From Siphonodentalium dalli (lineage: Eukaryota; Mollusca; Scaphopoda; Gadilida; Siphonodentaliidae): a stretch of 64,000 nucleotides of DNA. The notes beneath the pieces were generated by a model, which was given only the letters and a program-made list of their open reading frames with translations, had not been told where the DNA came from and searched no databases. This document shows positions 9,800-21,900 of the stretch, piece after piece (position 1 is the stretch's first letter; each line of letters opens with the position of its first letter). The DNA is taken from positions 32,552,987 to 32,616,986 of the forward strand of contig CP136063.1 in assembly GCA_032622095.1 (NCBI GenBank), given 5' to 3'. A program made the position numbers and the translations under genes.

Positions 9800-11772
9800 A
9801 GCTCAACTTACTTTGTAAATTTGAGCTATTGCCAAGGGTTGGCATCCGTGTGTGCGTGCGTGTGTGCATCCGTCAACAATTTCCTTTGGTGCGGGCTTCA
9901 TGTCGTATCTATGGTCTGATCTTTATGAAATTTGTCATGAATGTTGGCATTGACATCTAGATGGGAACGAGTCGTTTTGGGGTCATTCGGCCAAAAAACA
10001 TGGCCGCTGGTGGCCATCTTGGATTTAAAAATTAAATCCATTGGCGCGGGCTACAGGCCGTACTGTTTGTGTGATCATCATACAATTTGTCATGAATGTT
10101 GACATTTACATGTAGATGGGAACGAGTCATTTTAGGATCATTCGGCCATCTTGGATTTTACTCTTTTTATCACTAAATCCTTTGACACATTCTACAGACC
10201 ACATCTCTGATCCGATCATCACCAAACTTCATATGGATCATATGGGGCGACCTCTAGATGGGAACGAGTCATTTGGAGAGAAAAAACATGGCCGCCGTCA
10301 GCCATCTTGGATTTTACTCTTTGCATCACTAAATACTTTGGCGCGGGCTACAGGTCGTATCTTTGGTCTGGTCTTTATGAAATTTGTCATGAATGTTGAC
10401 ATGTAGATGGGAACGAGTCATTTTAGGATCATTCGGCCAAAAAACATGGCGCTGGTGGCCATCTTGGATTTTACTCTTTGCATCACTAAATCCTTTGACA
10501 CGTCCTACAGACCACATCTCTGATCCGATCATCACCAAACTTCATATGGATCATCGGGTCGACCTCTAGATGTGAACGAGTCATTTTGGGGTCATTTGGC
10601 GAAAAAACATGGCCGCCGTCAGCCATCTTGGATTTTACTCTTTGCATCACTAAATACTTTCCTGCGGGCTACAGGTCGTATCTTTGGTCGGATCTTTATG
10701 AAATTTGTCATGAATGTTGACATTGACATGTAGATGGGAACGAGTCATTTTGGGGTCATTCGGCCAAAAAACATGGCTGCTGGTGGCCATCTTGGATTTC
10801 CAATTTGAATCCATTGGCGCGGGCTACAGGCTGTACTGTTTGTCTGATCATCATAAAATTTTTCTGAATGTTGACATTTACATGTAGATGGGAACAAGTC
10901 ATTTTAGGATCATTCGGCAAAAACATGGCCGCCGGCAGCCATATTGGATTTTACTCTTTGCATCACTAAATACTTTGACACACCCTACATACCACATCCC
11001 TGATCTGATCATCACCGTCATCACCAAACTTCATATGGATCATCGGGGTGAACTCTTGATGGGAACAAGTCATTTTAGGGTCATTCGGCAAAAATATATG
11101 GCCACCAATGGCCATTTTGGATTTTACTCTTTGTAAGACTAAATATTTCTACAAAATCCATTAGCATGGGTTATACATGTAGACCAATCTGTTTCTTTGA
11201 TCTGTATGAAATTTGTCATGGATGTTGACATTGACATGAACCCTGCTTGACAAAACAAGTGTCCACCTAACCGCGGTGCAGTTAGCGTTGCCACCGTGGC
11301 TGAAATGCAACTACACCGCGGCTCCACCGGCTAACTACAGTTGGGCCGTGGTGTACTTGCCGTTCGGCCATAGTGTAATTGCCGTGGTGTACGTTCATTA
11401 AACTGAAAAAAGACGATACAAACCAGAAATCTAAAACCATGGTGTACATGCCGTTCGGCTGCGGTGTAGTTGCCTTTCGGCCGCAGTGTACTTGCTGTTG
11501 GGCCACGGTGTACTTGCCGTTCGGCCGCGGTGCTCAACTGCAGTTACAAACTCTGACACCGCGGCCGAATGGCAAATACACCGCGGTGCCAATGGACACT
11601 TGTTTTGTCCAGCGGGGTAGATGACTTTTAGAATTTATTCTTTGCATCACTAAATCCTTTGGCACACCCTACAGACCACATCCCTCCATTTACTGTCAAC
11701 CATTAAATGATTCCTACCTACTAGTAAGTTGAGCTACAGTGTCATTGACACTCTACAGTGTCATTGACACTT
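9800..11772. repeat. pearl-like tandem array, copy 1
   Basis: The array is bounded at the left by 'agctcaactta' and at the right by 'aagttgagct' followed by two 'acagtgtcattgacac' units. The core repeats units of about 145-165 bp containing 'agatgggaacgagtcattt', 'cattcggccaaaaaacatgg' and 'ggccatcttggatttt'. Alternating sub-types suggest a dimeric unit. The layout (short inverted ends around tandem core repeats) resembles bivalve pearl / non-autonomous Helitron-related elements; that assignment is inference. A TA MITE is inserted at 11241-11617. Confidence 0.65.
11241..11617 (+). mobile_element. CCGCGG-rich TA MITE inserted in the pearl-like array
   Basis: Left end CCCTGCTTGACAAAACAAGT, right end ACTTGTTTTGTCCAGCGGGG. 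The host site reads 'gacatg-ta-gatg' in neighbouring array units. Here the right flank is TA (11618-11619) and the left flank is AA, so one base of the left duplication has probably mutated. This insertion is younger than the array. Confidence 0.8.
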
Positions 11773-11800
11773 TAATTTTTAGTTCTATTTAGTATACTGT

Positions 11801-13095
11801 TAGGGCCCTGCGAATCGGAAATTCGGCAACCGAATCGAATATCGAATCGAATCGGGTGTCCGATGTCGACATCGAATCCGAATCGAATCGGGACAAGCAC
11901 TGGACGGCAAAAAAATCATAGCTGACTATCGGATATCATTCTAATTATTGTTCACTTGTTTGTCATAAAAGCTGAGAAATTTTCGAATAGGAAACAAAGA
12001 CCCAAGACACTGGCAGAGTTCACAGTCAAACGTTTGGCGACTGACATCGTTCTCAATTTTATGTTAAAAACGAAAATCGAAGCTATATATCACCTAGTAC
12101 GAAACGTGACGTGTGCGTCATCTAAGCAGTAAGCACAGACCTTGACACCGACTATAAAATGAATAATTACTACTGAATATACTAGTACACTATTCGACTA
12201 CCCTACACACGTCATATAACAGTGTATATTAATTCGATAATCGCCATTGACTATGAATGTATTCCAAGGATTTCAGGCCTGATGTACGCTGTATCATAAA
12301 CAATGGCAGGCATATCGATGAGCATGGCCCACCATATCAGTACCCTGATGTCTACTTGTAATAATGCATTCAGTTTGACAGAGGTAACTCTATGTAATAA
12401 TCATGTGCGTTTTATCCTTGAATTTAATAAAAGATGGCATTACCTGGCTTGCTTGTCGGTCGGAATGTATTTATGCGATGGACCTTCAAAACATGCTATT
12501 ATAGGTGGATCATGGATATAAACAGTGTGGGGTGATTAAAATGTATTAATGTGCACCTAGTATAGTCATGACACAAAACACACCTAATTGGAAAGTTAAC
12601 ACAAACTATATAAAATTATATACTACATCTATATAGACCTTTGAGGTCATGACTTTTGACCTGTATATAGTGATTGTAGTCACTTATATATTGCAATATT
12701 GTACCCCAACATTTCAACAACAAAAAACAAGTAATCGCCTAACTAGTCTAGATAAAACTCTAAATTACATCACACGCAGTGTCAATCCACAAGTTGCGTC
12801 CCTTTGCTGTGCTTCACACTTCGGAACGCATACCGGTAGGAGTGATTGGTTCGCTGGCAGAGCTTGACGCAGCGCTGACGAGACCTCCAGACGTGAAAAC
12901 ACGGTGCATTGCGGCAATTGCCCAATCAATTGAGTCGACCTCTATAAATCAACAGTTTAGTTGTGTGTCCCCATAAACTGAAACTAATGGGCCGATTCGA
13001 AAATATACGAATCGGAGAACCGATTCGGTATCGATTCCGAATCTGACCGCCGATGTCGACACCAAATCGAATCTTCGAAGCTTCGCAGGGCACTA
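11801..13095. mobile_element. hAT-like element, 1.3 kb, 8-bp target duplication
   Basis: The ends TAGGGCCCTGCGAA and TTCGCAGGGCACTA are inverted repeats with one mismatch. They are flanked by a perfect 8-bp direct repeat TATACTGT (11793-11800 and 13096-13103), the length made by hAT transposases. The subterminal regions repeat 'cgaatcgaat' and 'gatgtcgac' on both sides, possible binding sites. The interior has only short, unconvincing ORFs, so the element is non-autonomous. Confidence 0.8.
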
Positions 13096-13103
13096 TATAC
13101 TGT

Positions 13104-14475
13104 ATATGTATATGTACATGTAAATAGTAACATTGGGGCAATTCCATGTGACTGACATAACATTCAAAGAACTTTTTCCAGATTCAATGTTAGCGGTATG
13201 TTGTGAGCTACAAATCTTCATGTAACTATAAAATCTTAGTTCTTACTGCTACATGTACATGTATGTGTGCACTCAAATATTGTATTGTTCCGAATTTGGC
13301 ATATGTTATGATTGTTATCGTGACTGACATTACACAAACCTATCGAAGATACATGGTACTACATGTAGTAACTTGATTTCAAATTTAATTTATAGATGTG
13401 AATATACATGTATATGCATTGCTGATTTGTCTTACATACATGTACGTTACACTTATTAACTCTCTTCAAATTAGCATTTCAGTGTAAACATAAAAAATTT
13501 GTACATAACGGTTTAGTTAATCTGACTCAAGTACAATTATTTCTACTGTGGATGGATGCATATCATTGCAACTTGCAAGGGCGAAAACAACATCGCGTGA
13601 TGTGGACACGCCCTGCATGGACTATTTTCGCTATGCAGAGCGCAATAATTCTGTTGACATTTTGTTTGTTTGGAAAATTTGTGCAAGACAATACCGTAGG
13701 ATGTACATGTAATCATCACAATACAAGTACTGGTGTAATGGTGGTATTGTGGGTAAAATTCTCACGAAACGTGAGTGACATCAATTTCATGCCAAGTAAT
13801 ATACATGTACATGTAACCAAATGTATGAAAATTTGAATAACAAATCACACACTTAAGCATAAACCAAGTTCGATCTTTTATTCAATCTTAATGTAAACAT
13901 GTACATTGTATTTCCACTGTGTTGTTCAATATTTCTGCAACTGGATAAAAAATGAAAAAATAAAAATTCCCTAGCCACCCCCGGGACACCCACTCCCTAA
14001 ATAGTTTATTGCGCGAGATTTTAATAGAACAGTGCATAATGAAGATAACGATACTATTTGAATTTATCATAAGTGTCATTAATCAAGAAATGTGTCAACA
14101 TACATGTACATGTAATCACATTTCTAGGGATAGGCAAAGTGCCAAAGTTTTTATTAACATTCATTTTCATATTATATAGTCACATGATCTAGTCACATAA
14201 TCACATTTGAGTATTCTACAGACTACATGGAACAACACATTTCAGATTATTTGATATTATTTTTTATATTTGCTAGGTGATATATTGCTTTAACCAAATT
14301 GTTTATCAAAACATGTGGAAATACAACTGTTCATCCCAGTTTGAAGAATAATGCTAATAGCCTAATACCAAACATAACCATGCTATACATGCATGAAACC
14401 TTCTTGGGTTTCATGCATGTATCAGGGACAAGGATGTGGCATATCAGAAACAGGGACTTGGCTAGATGGTCTCCG

Positions 14476-14513
<38 letters not shown>

Positions 14514-15202
14514 ATCCACCTTGGGGAAATTCCAACTGCACCCCCCCCCCCCCCTTGAAATCTGAATCAGACCAAACACAAGTTTTCCATAATTTCATTT
14601 GCAGCCCCCCCCCCCCTTGCACCTCGGTGTTCAGGCCTAATATCCTATATACATGTATTCATAAAGCATGGTTTCTACCGGTATATTCCCGGTATGAGAA
14701 CATTAAGATATTTTAACCAAAATTGAATAAATCCTAACATCTAGTGGTCTAACTCCAGACAAATGCACACGGCTACGGGCAAGAGACCAGGACAAGTCGG
14801 CTGACCATGGTTGTTCGGCTCAGTGTGAGAAAATTTTGAAAACTATACAAGAAAATCACAAATCCAAGCATCTAGACTTGCCTCAACTGAAGCTTTCCTA
14901 GTGTTGGAAATTTCAAACCTCATGCTCCCCCTCAGATTGGAAAATTCTCCAACCGATGACCATTTGAGTCCACAAGTTGGACCATATGTACACTGTAGTA
15001 AAATTGTTGATTATTTTCTTAAACTAATTGGCAATTTCACATTGGCCACATGGGAGGGTCAATGACACACCGGTCCGACCATGGTTCGGCCCAGTGTGGA
15101 AATTTTTTGAAATCTGAACAAGAAAACCGCAAAATCCTTAAGCATCTAACTAGCCTCAAGCCTTCCTATAGAGTTGGAAATTTCAAACCTGACACACCCA
15201 CT
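13104..15202. other. gene-free sequence with low-complexity tracts
   Basis: No gene is supported. ACATGTACATGT runs are frequent. A perfect hairpin with 16-nt arms and a 6-nt loop sits at 14385-14422. A G homopolymer of more than 30 bases lies at about 14478-14512, followed by C tracts near 14540 and 14605, so ORFs across them read poly-Gly or poly-Pro and are not genes. From 14740 onward, 'ttggaaatttcaaac' type repeats occur. Confidence 0.55.
14385..14422. repeat. perfect 16-bp hairpin
   Basis: The arm 14385-14400 is the exact reverse complement of 14407-14422 with a 6-nt spacer. No adjacent element boundary is visible. Confidence 0.7.
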
Positions 15203-15204
15203 TA

Positions 15205-15589
15205 CCGCTATACTTAAAGTAATTGACCACCAATAACGTGGTGTCACCCTGTTAATACCGCGGTACTATACCGCAGTATCCTCCAATACCGCGGTACTGA
15301 TACTGCTTGTTAATGCGAACAAGTATGTGGGAGTAAATACCTCCCCTCACAGAGTTCCATGAAAATCACCGCGGTATTCCAAAAAATTAATGCGGTGCCC
15401 GCTAAAAGACCGCGGTATTCAAAAAAATTAATGCGGTGCCCGCTAAAAGACTGCGGTATCATTATCGCCCAATACCGTAACTCCACCGCCGTGACCATCT
15501 CGATACCGCTACCGTTTATTACCGGTATCACCGCGGTCATGACCGGGGTATCACCCCGTTTTTCTGGTCAATTACTTTGAGAATAGCGG
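15205..15589. mobile_element. ACCGCGGT-rich MITE, copy 1
   Basis: The ends CCGCTATACTTAAAGTAATT and its near complement at the right (AATTACTTTGAGAATAGCGG) are flanked by TA on both sides (15203-15204 and 15590-15591). The interior is dense in 'taccgcggta' palindromes. A second copy of the family is at 17652-18320. There is no gene; ORFs on both strands follow the palindromes. Confidence 0.75.
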
Positions 15590-15591
15590 TA

Positions 15592-17651
15592 GGTTGGAAA
15601 ATTTCCAACTGATGGCAATTCCAATGACAATGTTGTCATACATTTGGTTAAATTAACTAGCAGGTTTTGACTGGCGAAAGGGGAGGGACAGGGACCCGGA
15701 CACAACCTTTCCAAGTGTTGGAAATTTCCAACCTATCACCCTCATAAGGTTGGAACATTTCCAACTGATGACCATATCAGTCCAAAATTTTGACAAAAAA
15801 ATTGGAAAATATGCAAATATTGGTCCAAAAACAATTACTTCCCCCCCATTATATTGTTTGAAAATCAAACTACAAGAAAATTTTCAACATATTGTTGGTG
15901 TGAAATTTCCAACTAATGTTTTGGCAGGTATGAAATTTCCAACTGTTGAAAATTTTGACCAAAGTTGGGGGGGTAAGACACCACCCCCTCCCCACCCCCC
16001 ACCCCTGTCGTCACGTCTCTGCTCAGAAATCATAACTGAGGAAACATGTTATAGCGTGTAATGGCAGGCTGGTAGCCACTGCCTGAAGTAATAGGCTTCG
16101 TAAAAATTGGGAATAACATATGGATGGATAGCCCAATCTCACTTCTTTTTTGCTCACGATATCAGTGACGATAAAATCTTTGTTTTGTGATTAACATTAC
16201 AAGCTGATCCACATTGACTTGGAAAACAATTTGAAATTGTTCAAGCTGGCCCGGTTGGCCTTCAATTTATATGTTAAGATTTTATGTTTTACGTTGTCAA
16301 AAGTCTATTTTATTCCATTATTTATTACTGGTATATCTTTATTTCCATGTCACATATGATCAAGTGTGCTTTCATATTATTTCTTATTTTCAGCTGAGTT
16401 CTGCATAGTTATTCTTATTTTGTTGTATCAGTAGATGGAATCCTGATTAAATTTTATTTTTCCAATAGCGCAGTTTCTTGTTCTATCAAGTTGAATTTGG
16501 GTTATTGTTGGCATTGTGCCACTGATCCAACTTCTGATAACCTATATATACATGTATATAGTATAGCATTTCTAGTAACTATACATTGTATATGACCTGT
16601 TTCTGTTCAAAACACATCAAAATAAGACTCAATACCAGAAATGGAAAATAAATTTGGTACATGGAAAAAAATGCTTTTCGGACCCGAGAGACACCCACCC
16701 ACCCTATCATACCAACCTGGAATTTTTTTTCGAACACCCCCCCCCCCCCCCCACCCTAATTTGTTCACAAACATACTATCTGATATCCTGATATCTACAT
16801 GTACATTGTAGGTTACATAGAGAATAATCACTCGATTGAACTGGTTACGTGAAATAATTCATGAGAGGCAACACAGTTGTTGAACATTATGGACCCACGT
16901 ATGTGTGTTACTGGTCGTGTGTTACTGGTCGATAGTTTGACACTCCTGCGATCCGGTAAACTTTTGACACTTCGGGTATTTTACTGATTGTGCGATCATT
17001 ACCCGTACTTATGGTAGAATCTGTTGTTTACACACTTTTTCTGCCACGGTTTGTACTGGGGCTAATATTTATTTATAATGGCCAACAACAAGTTAGAGGC
17101 AGGGATGTTGTACAAGCATGATGGTCTTGATTGAATCGTTTATGTCATCAGTTAAATCAAGTGATCTATTCTGTTTAGGCCAAAGAAAAAAATTGTATGT
17201 TTCCGGTAAGGGCGCGAAAAAATTAGGGTAGGTACAGGGGGGTGAAAAAAATAATTTCGGCACGTATGCCGGGGTGGGTGGGTGGTCAAAGCCACCAACA
17301 AGCAATTTTTTCTGCAACTAAAACAAAAATTTCCTGCTTGGTTTTTAGTGTTTTGGCAATGAGTTGGGCTTCAAAACCACTTTGAATGCGAGAAATAATG
17401 TAATTCTAACTGGTAACCCCGGTAGGTACGGTAACCCTGTAGGTAGGGATTTTTTTTTTTTAATTTTATTTTGATATTTTTTATCCAGCTGCAGAAATAT
17501 TGAACTACCTCGACCGAAGTAACATAAAATGCCAACCCGTGTTGTGGGGAAAGTATTACTTGATCAACACAGTGGAAATATACATTAAGATTGATAAAAA
17601 AAATCAAATTTCATGTTTAGGTATGTTTTTTATTATTCACAATTTCACATA
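15592..17651. other. gene-free sequence with dispersed repeats
   Basis: The stretch 15592-16010 carries repeated 'ttggaaatttccaac' motifs like 700-800 and 14880-15190. The segments 16672-16770 and 17195-17300 are inverted relatives sharing 'cacccacccaccc', a T-rich run before C-rich DNA, and 'accctaattt'. A C homopolymer lies at about 16736-16752. No gene is supported. Confidence 0.5.
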
Positions 17652-18320
17652 CTGCTATTCTCAAAGTAATTGACCAGAAAAACGGGGTGATACCCCGGTC
17701 ATGACCGCGGTGATACCTGTAATAAACGGTAGCGGTATCGAGACGGTCACAGCGGTGGAGTTACGGTATTGGGCGGTAAGGATACCGCGGTCTGATAGCG
17801 GGCACCGCGATAAATGTTTTGAATACCGCGGTGATTTTCATGGAACTCTTTGAAGGGATGCATTTAGTGAACGTTCAGACGACAACGATTCAATCGTAAG
17901 TGGAAAGATTTCCGTCGAGGCCGGAAGTAACCGAGACGAGAAAAAAAATTCCACTCAAGAGATAGTTTTTGATGACTCAGACACATAAAGAAATCACTAT
18001 TGGCAAAAGCATATTATACACATGGACAAATAACTATTGGCAAAAAAACATCATCGTCAATAATAAGTAAATAAAATAACCACTATAAATGAAGATTTCT
18101 TCAGTGTCCTTTGTTTTTTTTCCGCGCAAATTGTCCTTTAAAATCACCGCGGTATCGCGAACTGTGACCAAATGCATCGTGGGGTCACCGCGGTATGCGC
18201 GGTGTTGAAGCGTTAATAAGCGGCATCAGTACCACGGTATTGGGAATACCGCGGTATCATACTGCGGTATTAACGGGGTGACACCGCGTTATAGATGGTC
18301 AATTACTTTTAGTATAGCGG
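17652..18320. mobile_element. ACCGCGGT-rich MITE, copy 2, interrupted
   Basis: The ends CTGCTATTCTCAAAGTAATT and AATTACTTTTAGTATAGCGG match copy 1 and are flanked by TA. It is about 285 bp longer than copy 1 because of unrelated DNA in the middle (about 17866-18145). That DNA starts with an end of the GTGAACGTTCAG Harbinger-like family preceded by TTA; its far end is not recognisable. Confidence 0.7.
17867..17905 (+). mobile_element. isolated end of the GTGAACGTTCAG MITE family
   Basis: GTGAACGTTCAGACGACAAC and the following 'gattcaatcgtaagtgg' match the termini at 3929 and 4438, preceded by TTA. The rest of the insertion does not match the other copies, so this may be a different family member or a truncated one. 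Confidence 0.5.
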
Positions 18321-18322
18321 TA

Positions 18323-20114
18323 CATGTACATGACATACATGTAGCACATTTTCATAAATTTGGCTATAAACTTGGTAGGAAATTGATGTCACTAACTTTT
18401 TATAAGAATTTTACCAATAATACCGCCATTATACCGTACTTGTATTGTGACGACTACATCCCATTGTCTGGGGGTAGCCAGTACGACCACCGAGCATGCC
18501 TGGTTTTTGGAGACAGTAGCTACATTTTATACCCCTGACATATGTGGTGATAACCTCTATACATGTATATATATAGATACACACCACCATGTCTGTTGAT
18601 AGTGTTCCATAAGTCCCAAACAAGACATAAAGCAGGCAGGAGATACATGTAGTCCCAGATACACTCAGGAAATTAAAATTGCAAAATATATGCCCATCAA
18701 TCCACAACCCATCACACACCTGGGGCCTTTGAGACAGCTGTCAATTCATGGTAACTTTTCACAGGGATATGTTAGAAACCATGTGTTTTGCACACTAAAG
18801 GTCATCAATATTTATGAGCATTAGTGGTAAATTTTAGAAAATTTTGACTTTTTCTCAAAATATCAATAAAAAGTTTAGGGTCGGCGGGTTATTTTTAGGG
18901 TCGGTCGATGTACGGAAACATAGTTTCTTTTTACTTTGGCCTTATTACTGTATACAACCGTTAGTAAGCCCATCCTCGAGGATAAATCCAGTCTCCTCAT
19001 ACCGGTAGATAAGCCCAGTTTAGCCCACCCCCATTGTTGAGCATTTGGAAGGTGAATACAATCATGTCTTTCTATCCTGTAGAATACAGGTACCCTGTAG
19101 GAGAAGATACATGTACTCAAGCACATCTGTGCTTTTTTTTTTATCCCAAATGTATAGAAGCTGAACTGTATTGTCACTGTTTCTGGCCATTATCATGTGA
19201 TTTTATCTTGTTTAATATTGATATAAATAAAACACATTATTATCTTTTTCAGTACCAAAATATGGTAATGATATAAAACATGATGGTATGTCAGAACCTG
19301 AAGGCTAACTCAATGTTTGCAAAGGGGAGGGGGCCTTGTGAGTAAGCCCAGTACCTACTTTATGAGTAAATACATGTACATGCACAAGCTCCCCCCCCCC
19401 CCCCCCCCAGGCTTACTGATTGGTGTACATGTATACAGTATGTATAGTACATGTATACAGTATGTATAGTTGTACATGTACATGTACCTCAGTCTGTCTT
19501 TCCTTTCGGTGTGTCATTCTGTCTATCCATAACTAACATTTCACAACACAGCTCAAAACTGGGAATTCCAATTTCGGTTTTATTCACACTTTTTCCCAAA
19601 GTTATGGCCCTTTACTGGACTTTGTGTAGCGTCCATAACAAACATGCTCTATATCCATGTAACTGGATTCGCATCGCAATTTGTGATGCGTTTTCCAATT
19701 TCTGCAAAGCAATTTACAATGAAAAAAGATGTATTGGTAGGGAATGCTATACAAAATCTACTCTGACCTCTGGCTGTGGATGTCTTTATTATTGGATTTT
19801 GTTGTCTTATGTCGCAGTGATATCACAGGTTGGGGGGAAATGTTTTGTCCATTAATTATACCCCCTGTAACGCGGTTGTGGAGAAGGGGGTTTATACTCC
19901 AATCAGCTGGTCTGTGGACATAAATTTGTCTGGAGTTTTTCTCAGCTGTTTTCTGATCATTTTCCGTGGAAGTTGGCACAGACATCAACAACATGGGGAC
20001 GTGCGATTATGACATCTGTCAGACTTTTTATGGTGGCGTTACATCCCCATTTTTCGACTTAGAAAATCTTTGCAAAATGTATAATTTTGTCCGAGCTTTT
20101 ATTCCTACATTTTT
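18323..20114. other. gene-free sequence
   Basis: Short ORFs of up to 134 codons occur but none shows a domain, a consistent exon structure or composition distinct from its surroundings. A C homopolymer lies at about 19389-19408 and a short repeat of 'acatgtatacagtatgtat' at 19427-19470. Motifs such as 'gttatggccctttac' (19603) are dispersed-repeat sequence. Confidence 0.5.
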
Positions 20115-21900
20115 AGCTCAACTTTACTTTGTAAAGTTTGAGCTATTTGCCATGGCTTGGTATCCGTCATCCGTGTGTGTGTGCGTGACTCGTCAACAAT
20201 TTCCTTTAGCACTGGCTACAGGTCGTACCTTTGGTCGGATCATTATGAAATTTGTCATGCCTGTTGACATGTAGATGGGAACGAGTCATTTTGGGGTCAT
20301 TTGGAAAAAAAACATGGCCGCAAGCGGCCATCTTGAATTTAAAATTTCAATCCATTAGCACAGGCTACAAGTCGTACTGTTCGTCTGATCATCATGAAAT
20401 TTGTCATCGATGTTGTAACTGGAGATGGGAACGAGTCATTTTGGGGTCGTTCGGCCAAAACATATGGCCGCCAGCAGCCATCTTGGATTTTACTCTTTGC
20501 ATGACTAAATCCTTCTGCATGGGCTACAGGTCGTAGCTTTGGTCGGATCTTCATGAAATTTGTCATCGATGTTAATATTGACATGTAGATGGGAACAAGC
20601 CATTTTGGGGTTATTGGGCCAAAAAACATGGCCGCCAGCGGCCATCTTGAATTAAAAATTTCAATCCATTAGCACGGGCTACAGGTAGTACTGTTTGTCT
20701 GATCATCATGAAAATTATCATTGATGTTAATATTGACATGTAGATGGGAACGAGTCATTTTGGGGTTGATTGGCCAAAAAACATGGCCACCAGCAGCCAT
20801 CTTGGATTTTACTCTGCATGACTAAATCCTTTGGCATGGGCTACAGGTCGTAGTACCTTTGGTTGGATCATTATGAGATTTGTCATGGCTGTTGACATTG
20901 ACATCTAGATGAGAACGAGTAATTTTTGTGTCATTCGGCAAAAAAACATGGCCGCCAGCGGCCATCTTGAATTTCAAATTTCAATCCATTAGCACGGACT
21001 ACAGGTCGTACTGTTCGTCTGATCATCATGAAATTTGTCATCGATGTTAACAATGACTTGTAGATGGGAACGAGTCATTTTGGGGTCATTGGGCCAAAAA
21101 ACATGGCCGGCAGCAGCCATCTTGGATTTTACTCTTTGCATGAATAAATCCTTGGGCACGGGCTACAGGTCCTACCTTTGGTCGGATCATTATGAAATAT
21201 GTCACAGCTGTTGACATTAATAAGTAGATGGGAACGAGTCATTTTGGGGCCATTCGGCAAAAAAACATGGCCGCCAGTGGCCATCTTGGATTTAAAAATT
21301 TAATCCATTGGCACGGGCTACAGGTCATACTGTTCTTCTGATCATCATGAAATTTGTCGTGGGTGTTAATATTGACATGTAGATGGGAACGAGTCATTTT
21401 GGGGTCTTTCGGCCAAAAAACATGTCCGCCAGTAGCCAACTTGGATTTTACTCTTTGCATGACTAAATACTTTGGCACGGGCTACAGGTCGTAGCTTTGG
21501 TCGGATCATCATGAAATTAGTCATGGATGTTAACAATGATATGTAGATGGGAACGAGTCATTTTGGGGTCATTCAGCCAAAAAACATGGCCGCCAGCAGC
21601 CATCTTGGAATTTACTCTTTACATGACTAAATTATTTGACACAGGCTACAGGTCATATGATCTTTTGTCGGATCATCATGAAATTTGTGATGGTTGTTAA
21701 TGACATGTAGATGGGAATTTAAGTCATTTTGTGGTCATTCGGTAAAAAAAACATGGCTGCCAGCGGCCATCTTGGATTTCACTCTTTGCATAACTAGGCC
21801 TTTCAACTTTCCACATTCCTAATCACTCCATTGACATTATGACATAACACATGAAATTATTCCCTTTCCAAGTTGAGCTTCAGTGTCATTGTCACTTTTA
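20115..21900. repeat. pearl-like tandem array, copy 2
   Basis: It has the same boundaries as the array at 9800: 'agctcaacttta' at the left and 'aagttgagcttcagtgtcat' at the right. Core units of about 150-165 bp again carry 'agatgggaacgagtcattt' and 'ggccgccagcggccatctt', with two alternating sub-types. This copy has no MITE insertion. Confidence 0.65.

Noticed and set aside
14299-14716. ORFs with poly-Gly and poly-Pro
   Set aside because: They read through G and C homopolymers, whose lengths are also unreliable in sequencing.
19451-19855. 134-codon ORF as a possible host gene
   Set aside because: It overlaps dispersed-repeat motifs such as 'gttatggccctttac', has no domain and no exon-like context.
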